Notes: generated by a model from the sequence alone, not told the origin. DNA of 64,000 nucleotides from Amaurobius ferox (GCA_951213105.1 OX578138.1:93650914-93714913); one strand, 5' to 3'. Shown: positions 10,957-22,184, counted from the first letter of the stretch. Numbers and translations: made by a program.

Positions 10957-11869
10957 CTTTCCTTAAATACATAACGTATAAGGAAAGTATTGTGATGGGG
11001 TCGAAAATTCGAATTCGAGTTTTCGACGGGAGAGCACGTTTCAAGCATCCCTGATTACGTATCAAACATTTTGAGGTGATGTCTCTGAGTGTGTGTCAGT
11101 GAGCTTGTGGAGACGATATCTTATGAACGAATGGAGCGATTCGAATGAAATTTGGCACAAAAATTACAATCTATGAATACTGGAAGCCTATGGTTTTAAA
11201 GCACAATCGAATGTTCAGAACCCTCCTAAATTTTCGAGTAAAATTTTGAAAAAATCATCAAAAACTCAAAACCTTTAATAAAATTACGCAAATAGACATT
11301 TCTTATGTAATTTTTCCTTAGAAAATGATTCACATAAATTTTAGAACACTAGCAAAAACTGTTCTCAAGATATTAACCATTTTTCAAATAAATTTATCAA
11401 AAAGACCCATAAATTAAAAAAAATATTAACTGTTAAGAAACGTGTTCACTTTTCATATGTAATATGATGCGATAAATTGGGTGACATCATTTTCGTGGAT
11501 CTAACTCTTTCCATTCACGAGAAAAGATACTTTGAGTAATACCTTTGTATTTGAACGCCAGTAGTCATTTATCTGCTGTAAGAATAACTTATTCCTCCGT
11601 CCATAACGCTTTGCGAGATTTTGGCGACGAATTTAGCGGAATGTCGCCAACTTGGCAACAATTTTAAATGTTGCCAAATTAACGAAATTCTCGCCAAATG
11701 GATAAAAATGACGCTAAATCAATGAAAATGACGACTAATTCAAGAAAATTCAATAACTTTGAAAGAATATAAGTATCTGCTATAAGAATAACATTTTTTT
11801 AACTGTAAAAGTAGTAAATTCATTGCATTATATAAGGAAAGTCATGTGTTGCCCACATCAGATTTTTTT
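10957..11869 (+). repeat. Family B element, copy B4, short form
   Basis: Full-length short form with start ACTTTCCTTAAATAC, the GTCGAAAA/TTTTCGAC near-palindrome, a very short GT tract (about 11088-11096), and one internal unit containing GTCGCCAACTTGGCAAC at about 11644. The 3' end is ATATAAGGAAAGTCATGTG...CACATCAG at 11829-11862. It lacks the GT expansion of its neighbour B3. Confidence 0.8.
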
Positions 11870-12394
11870 AAAAAATGACTTGGGTACGAAATCTGAGAAA
11901 ACGATACATTTCACTTCATTTTAAGAACATACTCACCAATGATATCTCAAAAAGTAATGATTATGGTAGAAGTGAAGCTAATCATTCAGCCTATAAGGAA
12001 CTTGAGTGGAACGAACATAATATTCGTTATGCATAGCCACATTTATAGAGATAAATGTTAACCATTTCATTTCAATTTTTACATTGGCATATTATTGCAT
12101 AGACAAAATATGATTTTTCGGAAATTTTCGCATTCACGATGTTGTCGGACGAATGCGTTTTAAGTTTTAAAAAAATTGAGAAAAAGACCTAGATTATGAT
12201 ATCTATCTAATAATAAAATCCTGCTGTTTTTTTATATGGCTAAGTCTGTTAAGTGTGAGTGCGATAACTCAAAAACAAATGAACGCGTCTAAATGAAATT
12301 TCAAGTATCAAATAAAAATCATTTTTAATTTAACGTGAATTTTTGAGATTTCAGATTTTTATAGCATCATTCCTTATGGAAAAACATTTTCCAT
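11870..12394. other. Unassigned; holds a Helentron-like module at 12240-12310
   Basis: No gene. At 12250-12310 the line GTGCGATAACTCAAAAAC followed by AAATGAACG and AAATGAAATTTC matches the order of the block that follows the microsatellite in families A and B. It is probably a remnant of another repeat family. Confidence 0.35.
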
Positions 12395-12990
12395 TTCTCC
12401 TTGAAATATTATTCCCTTGGAAAATTCACTGTTCCAAGAAATTCCTGGAACATTCAATGTTCCACGAATTATTTCCTTATGATTGTATTTGAAACGTCAC
12501 AAAGATGGCCGAGAACTGACTTCTTGTAGCTCTAGAAACATTAAAAGTATAGATATTTAATTCTAAACAATAGCGTCAGTTAGTACATTTAGAACATTGT
12601 GGAATGTTGATGATTCAATGCATTTGTGTGGTTTATTCTAACGAAACAACACAGCGTTTCGCAAATATTGTTGTCATGGAGATGATAATTAAAATGTATC
12701 ATTGCACAATAGTATATGTGTTAATGTTGTAAATTAGACTATAATAAAAACATAACACAATGTTTTTGTCGCTTCATTAAGAACAAATGCAAAACTCACA
12801 GTTTTGAAATTGTACATATAGACTGAAGTGAGTCCGTAGATAGCGCACGATGGGTTTAGAATTTTGTTTTAGGTCTCAGTTAATTAAATATTAATTAATT
12901 GCATTTTATTACCGGTATTAAAAAATATTTCATTGGTCAAGCAAATTCCCAACTTACCTCTGGTTTCTCTGTGGTAAGAGCCAAAGTTAC

Positions 12991-13589
12991 TGAACAAATC
13001 AATCAATTCGCCTATCTAGTTCTGTCAGTTAGTGAGCGTCAGCAACATGGGACGGCTCCAACGGCCGTATTACGCCTGCATAGCAGGGGGCGCAAAACAA
13101 CTCGACACACGAAGATAGTTATAGTTTTGGCGAGCGTAGTAAGGGAGCCCAAGTGACGTGAAAGAGATCATGAAACGTTTTCCGTGGGTTTGTGAGCGTT
13201 AGCGAATAAGCGGCGAATCTCCAACGGGTGTATTACGCATACAACGAGTTATGGCTGTTAAAGAGCGGCAGTGGGTTTTCAAGTGTCAGCGAGCATGGAA
13301 CATGAAGGCGGCCGTGTGCGCCAGCTGAGTTGTTCGGGGGTTTGGGAGCATCAGTTAACAAGGAACGGTCACAACGAGCGTATTATGCATGCTTAGCGTT
13401 CCTTGGTGCGACTCGCTGCACAAAAGTACTCGGGAATCGAACTCAGCGAGCGCCAGCGATTTGGATGCGAATGTTCCTGACTCACGAAGCGAGATACAGG
13501 AGTTGGAGAACGCAACGAGCAAGTTATGGATCCTCTTAGTTCCTGAAATAGTGCTTTTGTTCAGGAGTTGTGGCAATGATGATGATGAC
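12991..13589 (+). repeat. Satellite higher-order unit 1
   Basis: 599-bp unit starting TGAACAAATCAATCAATTCG and ending with ATGATGATGAC. It contains about five diverged sub-monomers of ~80-110 bp with the pattern GTGAGCGTYAGCGAA ... CCAACGG.. GTATTACGC.. ACAACGAG. It is a few per cent different from units 2 and 3. Short frames occur on both strands but are shared by chance. Confidence 0.85.
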
Positions 13590-14192
13590 TGAACAAATCA
13601 ATCAATTCGCCTCGCTAGCTCTGAGAGTTAGTGAGCGTCAGCGAACATGGGACGGCTCCAACGGCCGTAATACGCCTATATAGCAGGAGGCGTAAAACCA
13701 CTGGACACACGAATATAGTTATAGGATTGGCGTGCGTATTGAGGGAGCCCAAGTGAGGTGAAAGAGATCATGAGACGATTTCCGTGGGTTTGTGAGCGTT
13801 AGCGAATAAGCGGCGAATCCCCAACGGGTGTATTACGCATACAACGAGTTCTGGCTGTAAAAGAGCGGCAGTGGGTTTTCAGGTGTCACCCAGCATGGAA
13901 CATGAAGGCGGCCGTGTGCGCCAGCTGAGTTGTTCGGGGGTTTGGGAGCATCAGTTAACAAGGAACGGTCACCACGAGCGTATTATGCCAGCTTGGCGTT
14001 CCTTGGTGCCGCTCGCTGCACAAAAGTACTCGGGAGGCGAACTCAGCGAGCGCCAGCGATTTGGATGCGAATGTTCCTGACTCGCGAAGCGAGATACAGG
14101 AGTTGGAGAACGCAACGAGCAAGTTTTGGATCCTCTTAGTTCCTGAAATAGTGCTTTTGTTCAGGAGTTGTGGCAATGATGATGATGATGAC
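13590..14192 (+). repeat. Satellite higher-order unit 2
   Basis: 603-bp unit aligned with unit 1 over its whole length, with one extra ATG in the terminal (ATG)n run. Differences from unit 1 are scattered point changes. Confidence 0.85.
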
Positions 14193-14780
14193 TGAACAAA
14201 TCAATCAATTCGCCTCGCTAGCTCTGGGAGTTAGTGAGCGTCAGCGAACATGGGACGGCTCCAACGGCCGTATTACGCCTGTATAGCAGGATGCGTAAAA
14301 CAACTGGACACACGAATATAGTTATAGGATTGGCGTGCGTATTGAGGGAGCCCAAGTGAGGTGAAAGAGATTATGAGACGATTTCCGTGGGTTTGTGAGC
14401 GTTAGCGAATAAGCGGCGAATCCCCAACGGGTGTATTACGCATACAACGAGTTCTGGATGTAAAAGAGCGGCAGTGGGTTTTCAGGTGTCACCCAGCATG
14501 GAACATGAAGGCGGCCGTGTGCGCCAGCCGAGTTGTTTGGGGATTTGGGAGCATCAGTTATCAAGGAACGGCCACAACGAGCGTATTATGCCTGCATAGC
14601 GTTCCTTGGTGCCGCTCGCTGCACAAAAGTACTCGGGAAGCGAACTCAGCGAGCGCCAGCGATTTGGATGCGAATGTTCCTGACTCGCGAAGCGAGATAT
14701 AGGAGTAGGAGAACGCAAAGAGCAAGTTTTGGAACCTCTTAGTTCCTGAAACAGTGATATTGATCAGGAGTTGTGACAAT
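14193..14780 (+). repeat. Satellite higher-order unit 3, diverging at its end
   Basis: About 588 bp, close to unit 2 up to about 14740, then degenerates (ACAGTGATATTGATCAGGAG instead of the usual end) and leads into the A+T-rich flank modules. Confidence 0.8.
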
Positions 14781-15012
14781 GATTATGATTCATCCCCCGA
14801 ACTAATATCTGAAGCATTGTTCTATAATTATTTATGCTCCATAACTTGCAATCCTTCCTTGGAACAATGAATGTTCCATTGTTCTAAGAATTAATACATG
14901 TAATAACAATAGTAGTTTGAGAATTAAGTCAATAATAATGACTCAGAAATTCCCTGGAGCAATTATTGCTGCAGGAATTCCCTATAATAATTCCTGGCAC
15001 TATGATTACAGT

Positions 15013-15051
15013 TCGGGAGTTGAAACAATAATAATGAATCAACTCCCGAAC
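15013..15051. repeat. Inverted repeat AGTTCGGGAGTTGA
   Basis: The arms AGTTCGGGAGTTGA and TCAACTCCCGAACT are perfect complements separated by about 13 bases. The left-arm sequence recurs at about 15181. It is part of the satellite flank. Confidence 0.75.
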
Positions 15052-15401
15052 TACTGTCTAAAACATAGTTCTATAATTTCTTGAAACATTCCGTTCTTAG
15101 AATAATGAATGTTCTAAGAAATTTCTGGGGCACTCGTTGCTCCAGGATTTATTTGTGCTAATCCCTAGAATTATCATAGCAGTTCGGGAGTTGAGCCAGT
15201 GATGATTTTTGGATAATCAAGTCAACCATAGTCGCTTACAAGCGTATCGGGAAATTAAATGTTGTACTATGAAATGAAATAGATATTAAAATAGTATATA
15301 TTAACAAATATCAGCAGGATACATCCATTCCTTAAAAAAAAATTTCATGAATATTTTTAAAGGAACAACTCGCAAATTATACCTCACAAACAAGCACTTT
15401 T

Positions 15402-15540
15402 CTAACACTTTCCAACATAGTTGAAAAGTATTTATGACCTTAGTTATTCTGTCTATCCGCTCGCATAATAACAGCTATAAAAATGACTTTATCGAAATGA
15501 AATTTTTGTATGTGAGACGTTTGGAAATGAAAATGAGCAA
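15402..15540 (+). repeat. Family A 5'-end fragment, copy A7
   Basis: In plus orientation: AACACTTTCCAAC, AGTTGAAAAGTATTTATGAC, a TCTGTCTATCCG microsatellite relic, and the line AAAATGACTTTATCGAAATG. This is the start of family A in its own orientation, truncated after about 140 bp. Confidence 0.6.
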
Positions 15541-15816
15541 TGTCACTAAATTAAATTGAAATAAAAATTATTTAATATCATATAAATTATGATCAAATGC
15601 AGAGAAACAATAATAGCAAAGAATTTATGAGAAATTTCGGCAATGCATCATAATTCCATTGCTATATATTATATTAATTTAAATATTTTATATAACACGC
15701 AGATCTATTGCACAATATGAATTCTATGTAAGTCAGCACATGTCACATAAATAAACTGATAAAATGATAACTGAATTATAAATTATATAAAATTGATATT
15801 TTAATTTACTATTTAT
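15541..15816. other. A+T-rich spacer, nothing recognised
   Basis: No gene or repeat structure is seen between the family A fragment and the hAT MITE. Confidence 0.4.
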
Positions 15817-15824
15817 GTTTAAAG

Positions 15825-16508
15825 CAGGGCCGTAGCCAGATAGGGGCCAGAGAAGGCTAAGCCCCCCCCAAGAGGTATACATATATCCCCCCTGATGAAA
15901 GTTTAAAATTTTTAGTAGTGATATGGAATTTCATATAAAATGTCATTCAAATTTTGCATAATTATTTTTTTTATAATTTACTTCATTTTAAAGATTTAGC
16001 TGAATTTGTGATTATACTATTGACCAATTTATTACATATTTAATTTTAAAATATTTAAAAATTATGACAATAGTATTAAGGATATTTGTGTATTATTATG
16101 GGGCTCACTGTTATACATTACAGAGTCAAAATCAACTGATAGGTAGGTAAGACTAATTATTAAGCATTAACTTGCATTAACTTTCAGAAATTTTCTTCGA
16201 TTAATTAAGAGCTTCATTACTTGTTAATGCTTTTATTAAAATCATGAAAAAATGAAATAATTATTAAGTATTAATATTAGTGTATAGTAGCTATATGTAT
16301 ATTAATAATCAGGTCTTAGCTTGTAAATATAAATATACAATTATTTCTTAATAATCTATTTGAATTGAGATATATAATAGTAACTATTATGGCTTATAAA
16401 TGCTAATGATTAATTGTGTTTGTGGTGAGCACCTCCTTTAAGACTGTTGAGTCCCCCTTGAATTTTCCTTCAGCGCCCTCTTCAATTTCGGCTCTGGCAT
16501 CGGCCCTG
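15825..16508. mobile_element. hAT-type MITE with perfect 8-bp target duplication
   Basis: The ends are CAGGGCCGTAGCCAGA and, inverted, CAGGGCCGATGCCAGA. The element is flanked by GTTTAAAG at 15817-15824 and 16509-16516, a perfect 8-bp duplication as made by hAT transposases. It is 684 bp long and A+T-rich inside, with no transposase frame, so it is non-autonomous. CAGGG-type ends plus an 8-bp duplication are diagnostic of the superfamily. Confidence 0.9.
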
Positions 16509-16774
16509 GTTTAAAGCTATTATGAAATAAATATCCTTAAATCCAATGAAATAGAACATGGCAATAGAAATCGGACGAGGAGAAATTGTATATTTGTCAG
16601 AAAAAACATAATGCAACATCTTCGGTCCGACTAAAATTGTCTCCAGTTTCGTATTTCAGTTATTGCCTTGAGACAAAGTAGTTTCATTTCTGTATCACTG
16701 AAGGAATACAGCTTCTATATACGTTCATAAAAAAGCAATAAAAACATGTTATCGTTCAAAAAAATAATGCGGCT

Positions 16775-16975
16775 ATCATTTTAACTTTCTTATACTATAA
16801 TTGTGTAGAAAAAGAATAGAGAGAGAGAGCTTTCTCGAAACTTTTTCATTTCGAAATTATGACAGATAAGCACGTTTCAAGACCTCCTTAGAACATGTCG
16901 AATACTTGCGAAAAGATGTATGTCTGTGTGTGTATGTGTACGTGTGCATGTGTGCATGCGTATGTACTTATATGC
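16775..16975 (+). repeat. Diverged family B-like 5' end
   Basis: Starts AACTTTCTTATACTATAATT, then TTTCTCGAAACTTTTTCATT, AGCACGTTTCAAGACC, and a TGTGTGTGTATGTG tract. This is the order of the family B 5' part but with strongly changed sequence; a sister subfamily also appears at 33215-33486. Confidence 0.5.
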
Positions 16976-17714
16976 CTATAATTGTAGCACGGTAACTGAA
17001 ATCTAAATTCAAGTAATGCAATAAAATATGTGTAAACACGCTGTGTGAAAAAATAAAAGTAGATATTTTTTTGTTATTAAAACAGAAAATATAAGAAATT
17101 TAATAATTTGATAGAACTGTTTCTTTTTTTAAATTTCTATAATTATTGGAGCAATAGTTATAGTACAGCCTGGGGGAATATTCATTTTATTTTCTTACGT
17201 GTAAGGGTGCATAACCGCGGTAGAGGATCCAGATTGGTGACTGTCACGAACAAAAACATGATATATTCATTTCGGAAATAACAAATGACCACATGTTTTA
17301 AATTTGTCAACCTTGAGCAAACATACTTTATTTTAATTTGAGAAATTGACATGGTAGAAACATCTGGATTTCTTACACGCACATTAAAAAGCATACATAA
17401 TTTTTAACAAGGGAATTTGAATAGCAATAATTATGTCAAGTTATAGGAACATAAAACATATTATTATCTTTCAGTTAAACTTATCTGATGTTAGAAATGA
17501 TAGCTGATAACAGATCACTACAATCAACGCCATTATTTAAAAGTTTCAAATAAAAAATATATATAAGGAATTTTTCTTTCGATTTCACGAGAACAAAAGT
17601 TAAACAGTTCTCTTAAAGTAATACATGACTATATACTGAAAGAAATAACCACATTTTTTATAAATATATGTAGAATAAGAAACCTGTTCTGAATCTTTTC
17701 AACCCAACTATTAG
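16976..17714. other. A+T-rich stretch, nothing recognised
   Basis: No gene is recognised. The 70-codon minus-strand frame at 17182-17394 lacks known motifs. Confidence 0.35.
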
Positions 17715-17793
17715 TTCTCCGGCCGTCCAAACAGTTACCTTACACACTTTTCTGGTAGGTCGGGCGGTCTGGGTCTCAACAACCCTGCTGTTA
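17715..17793 (+). mobile_element. 5'-truncated SINE tail (family S2)
   Basis: Matches the last ~80 bp of the SINEs at 22338 and 45483: GGCCGTCCAAACAGTTACC, GGTAGGTCGG.CGGTCTGGG, TCTCAACAAC. There is no head or body, as expected for an abortive retrotransposition. Confidence 0.8.
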
Positions 17794-18160
17794 GCATTAT
17801 AGTAGATATGATCTCAAATAATCGAACTATACTCAATCACAAATCTAACTAATGAATTGAAAAGTCAAATAAAAAATATAATATCTGCAAAATTCCTCGT
17901 TTTGCGACAAATAATGAAGAATTTTATAGGCCCTCTGAGTAATAATACAAATAAAACATATCCACATTGATTTAAAAAGTGGAAGTATAATGAACCATGT
18001 GATGATTAAACGTTATGAGGTTTATATAACCATTGATTATGCTTTTCCGCAATGTTTACGTTTTAAGTCATGATTAACTTTATACTAACAATTTCTTACT
18101 GGTTCGGGCATGTAGATCTATCTAGAGCCAACTAACAAGTTTCTGCGATCCTGTGGTAGA
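17794..18160. other. Unassigned stretch
   Basis: A+T-rich DNA with no recognisable gene or repeat. Confidence 0.35.
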
Positions 18161-18960
18161 ACAGTATAACATTTCAGTTCGTAGTGAATAAAGAGGGCGT
18201 ATTCGCCTTCGATGATTCGCCGATGTTTCTGAAGGCGTTAAGCATTAAATCTGAGGTCTGTGTGTGGGGCATACAGCTTAGCAATGAGTGGTAAGTATCC
18301 GAGGTGTATGTGGTTGAGATTGCCATGGGAATGGACAATTGGGATGCATCTTAAAGCCTACTTGCGTCACCTGCTGGAAGTTGGTAATGATCTTTCCTCA
18401 GTCTTGTTTTAACTGCAAAATAATCCCGAAAGTCATATACTCGTATATCACCAAGTCCCGTAATGTCTGTGTCTTTAAGTTCCTTCAATTAAACGTGCCT
18501 GCGCAATAGTATGTCCGTTTCCTGTATACAGAACTTTTTGTTTTTACAACAGCAGGCACAACAGGATAACATTTCAGTTCGTAGTGAGTAAAGAAGGCAT
18601 ATTCGCATTCGATGATTCGCCGTTGTTTCTAAAGGTGTTAAGCATCAAATCCGAGGTCTGGGCGTGTGACAAACTGTCTAGAGATGAGTGGTAGGTGTCC
18701 ATGGTGTATGTGGTTGAGATCACCATGGGAATGGACAACTGGGGATTCGTCTTGAGTCCTATTTACGTCACTTGATGGAAGTTGGTAATACTCTGTCCTC
18801 AGTCTTGTTTTAAGTGTAAAATAATCCCGAAAGTCATATATATCACCAAGCCCCGTAATTTCTGTGTTTTTTTAAGTTTCTTCAATTGAATGTGCCTCCG
18901 CAATAGTATGTCCATTTCCTATTTCCTGTATACAGGCCACTTTGTTTTTACAGCAGCAGC
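18161..18960 (+). repeat. Direct tandem duplication, two ~400-bp copies
   Basis: Copies 18161-18560 and 18561-18957 align along their length (starts ACAGTATAACATTTCAGTTC and ACAGGATAACATTTCAGTTC; ends GTATACAG..TTTTTACA.CAGCAG). They differ by several per cent and small indels. A third start, TATAACATTTTTTCGG, may follow at 18961. The unit is less A+T-rich than its neighbours and includes GTCCGTTTCCTGTATACAG. No reading frame is conserved across both copies. Confidence 0.85.
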
Positions 18961-19073
18961 TATATAACATTTTTTCGGTTAGTAAATGAGTTGGATTTTA
19001 AATCTTACGTCTTTATATGCTTGCCTTGACCGCTAAGGCTCCACTGAGTTAATCCCGGATTTCTGAGTTGTTG

Positions 19074-19454
19074 TTGTTGAGACCCAGACCGTCCGACCTA
19101 CCAAAAAGGTGTAAGGTAAATGTTTGGACAGCCGGGAGGTGCCACCCAATTTAGACCGGAACCCAGTGGGGGAGGCATCCACAGGGACCGTACCCCCCTT
19201 CCCCTACCACCAACCTCTCGGAAGGACTTACGGACCCACATGTTTAACGTGATCGTACTCCGCATGAACACGGCGGCAGTTGTGGCAGCGTGCGAATCTA
19301 GCGCGCAAACCACCGGGGTACCGCGCCCGAAATATGCCAATAGCACCCGGTGTTCCCAGGTGGTCATCCACCCAAGTACTAACGGCGCCCGATGATGCTT
19401 GACTTCGGTGATCTAACGAGAACCGCTGTTTTCAGCACGGTACGGCCGTTGGCT
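19074..19454 (-). mobile_element. Composite 5S rRNA-headed SINE, full length
   Basis: On the minus strand, a 5S rRNA-like head (19453 down to 19336) is followed by a short A-box-like remnant (GCGCGGTACCCCGGTGG). Next comes a body with ACTGCCGCCGTGTTCATG and GTGGGTCCGTAAGTCC, then a tail GGTCGGACGGTCTGGGTCTC and (CAA)n. It is flanked by CGGATTTCTGAGTTGTTG at 19056-19073 and 19455-19472, a perfect 18-bp duplication that fixes both ends. Compared with the SINE at 45483, it lacks the B-box-bearing stretch. SINEs of this kind are transcribed by Pol III and moved by LINE enzymes. Confidence 0.9.
19336..19453 (-). pseudogene. 5S rRNA-derived SINE head
   Basis: The 118 nt read GCCAACGGCCGTACC..., then AGATCACCGAAGTCAAGCA, GTTAGTACTTGGGTGGATG, ACCACCTGGGAACACC and GGTGCTATTGGC, which is 5S rRNA from end to end. 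It is an internal part of a SINE with target duplications, not a member of a 5S gene array. The internal control region is largely preserved, so it may act as a type 1 Pol III promoter. Confidence 0.9.
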
Positions 19455-19559
19455 CGGATTTCTGAGTTGTTGAAGACCCAGACCATCCGACTCGTCCGAG
19501 ATTTCTGAGTTGTTGAAGACCCAGACCGTCCGACTCGTCAGAGATTTCTGAGTTGTGAC
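19455..19559. repeat. Short tandem repeat, ~43-bp unit x 2.4
   Basis: Units at 19455-19496, 19497-19539 and a partial one at 19540-19559. Each carries GATTTCTGAGTTGTTGAAG followed by ACCCAGACCRTCCGACTCGTC. The first half equals the SINE target site. The second half recurs inside the LTR at 52687-52713. Confidence 0.8.
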
Positions 19560-19900
19560 ACTTTACATCGTAAGTCCCTAGTATACGAGTTAGGGACTTT
19601 AAAAAGAATCACACAACATGCAGAAATATTTAGGTATAAATTGTTTCTAAGGGACCCATCATAGAGCTTATTCAGATATGATAACGATACTTTCAAAGAT
19701 AGTATGTATGTAAATGATATAAACATTGGATATCTTAATACAAATCAACTGAATACGGCTTATTCCTTAACGTTACAGACTGTTGCAAACTTAGAAAAAT
19801 ATTTTTAAATACATTTTATGAAGCTTTAATAAAACCGTACGAACATAAGCTGCTAATTTTTTACTGACACTGATTATGATAAAATTGGATCTATAATTAA
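19560..19900. other. Unassigned stretch
   Basis: Nothing recognised; the 62-codon minus-strand frame has no known motif. Confidence 0.35.
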
Positions 19901-20390
19901 GGTGGTATCACGTCTACTTCAATATATAAGCAATAAAATTAAAGAGACATATCATAAAAATGTCATTTAATCAAATAAAACCATCCTATAAGACGTACAA
20001 ATGTTAAAAGGCCAGAGCGCTTTCGGGTATCACTATATCCTTCATCAGTGGCTATATAAAATTTGTAGTGGAAACAAGCTTATATGTAGACCAGATCGAC
20101 AGACAAATTTGCATAAATCAGCTACAGAATAATTATATTATAATTATTTAGGAATAATGATAATATTATTGTTATTCCGTAGCTGATTTATGCGAATTTG
20201 TCTGCGGATCTTGTCTACATATGAGCTTGTTTCCAAGGTGATTTTTCATGTAGACACTGATGAAGGATGTAGTGATACCCGAAACCGCTCTGCCCTTTTA
20301 ACATTTACACGTCTTATAGGATGGTTTTATTTGATTAAATAACCTTTTTATATATGATATTTGTCTTTAATTTTATTGCTTATAATTGGA
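19901..20390. mobile_element. Fold-back element, inverted arms of ~210 bp (family D)
   Basis: The left arm 19926-20132 and right arm 20172-20383 are imperfect reverse complements (for example AATCAAATAAAACCATCCTA, AAATGTTAAAAGG.CAGAGCG, TTCGGGTATCACTA.ATCC, ACAAATT.GCATAAATCAGC). A ~40-bp A+T-rich loop lies between them. The left arm with upstream AAGGTGGTATCACGTC recurs at 35955-36530. This is a MITE-like hairpin; no target duplication was identified. Confidence 0.8.
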
Positions 20391-20975
20391 TCTAAATATT
20401 GATATAAATTTGTAAGAGAAAGTATCGAGGAACCTTAAACTGACGAATTTTTTATAACCGAATTTTATTCATTTTGAAACACATTGTGTTATGTTTGTCA
20501 GTACAATATCTCTGGCAAATTATCAGAATTCTGGTCTTTTGATGCGTTGGACCCGCATTTGATTCCTTGCATATAAAAGGGACATTCCCCCTCGCATGGC
20601 TGTTTGTGATTGCTTCGAAAACATTTCATGCAATTTATTTCGCTATATATTGCTCTAATGTATAAAGGTTACTAAAGTGTCTAAATTAGTTTTAGGAAAA
20701 CCTGTCAATTTTGTTTTGTTACTTGACACTACTGTGCTGTTAACAACTTATTATTTTACGTTCTGTGATCAGGTTCAGATCTAGATCAGGTTGAGGTCCT
20801 GATCAGGTTCAGATCTAGCATTGCTTCAGATCCTCTATCCATCAGCGAGGAAACGAATTGACGTATTCGCTGATTAATATCTGATTTTTTTTTTTCGTTT
20901 TTGCAATTAACTTCAGGAAATAGTTATTCGTCATTTTTTTACTTCAATATTTGTCTTTATATTGTCAATTATTGT
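20391..20975. other. Unassigned; TATA-like motif at 20571 and short repeats at 20768
   Basis: TTGCATATAAAAGGGAC at about 20566-20582 looks like a TATA box, but no transcript-like structure follows that I recognise. GATCAGGTTCAGATCTAG is repeated at 20768-20818 with a reversed copy between. Confidence 0.3.
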
Positions 20976-20998
20976 TATATATATATATATATATATAA
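20976..20998. repeat. (AT)n microsatellite
   Basis: Perfect alternating AT run. Confidence 0.9.
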
Positions 20999-21342
20999 TT
21001 GAAGAATTTTTATTTTACTTGTATTATATATACCTGAGATTGATCATTAATAGAAAATGTTCTGTATAGCAAAAGTGACAGGAAGAAGGACTGAAATGTA
21101 AATGTGACATCAAAAGTACTATACGACAAGCCCTTGAATATTAAAAAAAAATATGATAAGTAAGCATTATAAATAAAACAGGTACTAAATTGGTATAAAA
21201 TACCCCTTTTTCGCTGTTCCATATATAAGTTAAGGAATGGAATAAGAATTACATGTGGTAAAGATGGCTGAAAATATTTTTTATAACTACACATTAAAAT
21301 GGAATTATTGCTATATAAATCATATATGTAATGCAGGTACTT

Positions 21343-21349
<7 letters not shown>

Positions 21350-21399
<50 letters not shown>
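21350..21399. repeat. (AT)n microsatellite, ~50 bp
   Basis: Perfect alternating AT run. Confidence 0.9.
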
Positions 21400-21403
<4 letters not shown>

Positions 21404-21976
21404 TACATTTTATCATATACTTATGTGCTTAGTGCAAAGTTCTACGGTGCAGCATAAGTATGACAAAAATCCTAGTTCGATAATGATGATATTTAACAAT
21501 AATTGAATATAAGGAGGCGCTATTAACTTTACCGCAATAGATTAAGTTTCTCTACTTAAGTTTCACATATATTCATAGATGAAATTGTTTAGGTCTAGGT
21601 GTATTATATTTATTACCAGAATACAAAGAAATGTATCTTTTTATCCGTTTTGTTTCTATCACGTTGATCTTCGAAAAATAATTTGTTTTAAATTTTGACA
21701 TAATTTTTGTAAGTTAGTAAAAGCTCTACCACAATGATGAATTAATTGATCCCTATTAATGGGTTAACACTAATATTTTTTTTACATTCATAGCGTGGTT
21801 ATAACTATTATATATCCCATTGTCTATTGAATGTAATAATGATCTCCATATTATTTTATTGCTTTCCTGTATGGGAAATACAGATGCAAGATATTTTTCT
21901 ATTCTAAACTGGGGTTCCATCAAAGTATTGTTTATATAATCGTAAGTTAATGTATTTATGATCATATGCTTATATA
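21400..21976. other. A+T-rich stretch, nothing recognised
   Basis: No gene or repeat structure is recognised. Confidence 0.35.
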
Positions 21977-21988
21977 AAAAGAAAAATC

Positions 21989-22184
21989 AGAGGCAGACGT
22001 TTCTCGTGATGGCTCGGCTGCCAGATTGCGGGTTCGAGTCCCGCCTGCGGGCATGGATGTTGTGATGTCTTATTTGGGGCAGAAGTCAGACTTCTACCTT
22101 CGGGTGCCCCGGGTCATTAGACTAAACAGAAGCAGTGCACACCTTCTTCCTTAAATGTAATGTTAGAGACACGACAACAACAAC
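21989..22184 (+). mobile_element. tRNA-headed SINE, family S1, full length
   Basis: The head GATGGCTCGGCTGCC plus GCGGGTTCGAGTCCCGC (A-box-like and B-box GGTTCGAGTCC) is tRNA-like. A body with GTCAGACTTCTACC, CGGGTGCCCCGGGTC and GAAGCAGTGCACACC follows, ending in (CAA)n. It is flanked by AAAAGAAAAATC at 21977-21988 and 22185-22196 (12-bp duplication). The same tail occurs at 9014. The middle block resembles one in the S3 element at 36056. Confidence 0.85.

Larger units (their letters stand above)
12395..15215. repeat. Composite satellite region with GC-richer core
   Basis: The core is three ~600-bp units (12991, 13590, 14193). Flanks at 12405-12480 and 14795-15212 contain related modules: GGAACA..AATGTTCC words, CTAAGAA, AATTCC(C)TGG, and AGTTCGGGAGTTGA. 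At 14795-15045 and 15046-15212 two diverged flank units follow one another. The core is clearly richer in G+C than the surrounding DNA. Confidence 0.75.

Noticed and set aside
13330..14742. Similar 69-73 codon frames on both strands in all three satellite units
   Set aside because: Comparing units 1 and 2, most of about ten base changes in the frame alter the amino acid, as expected without coding constraint. Frames on both strands are equally kept, so they are by-products of the repeat.
12991..14780. CRISPR-like or bacterial repeat array
   Set aside because: The whole unit is repeated without unique spacers, and everything else in the window is eukaryotic.
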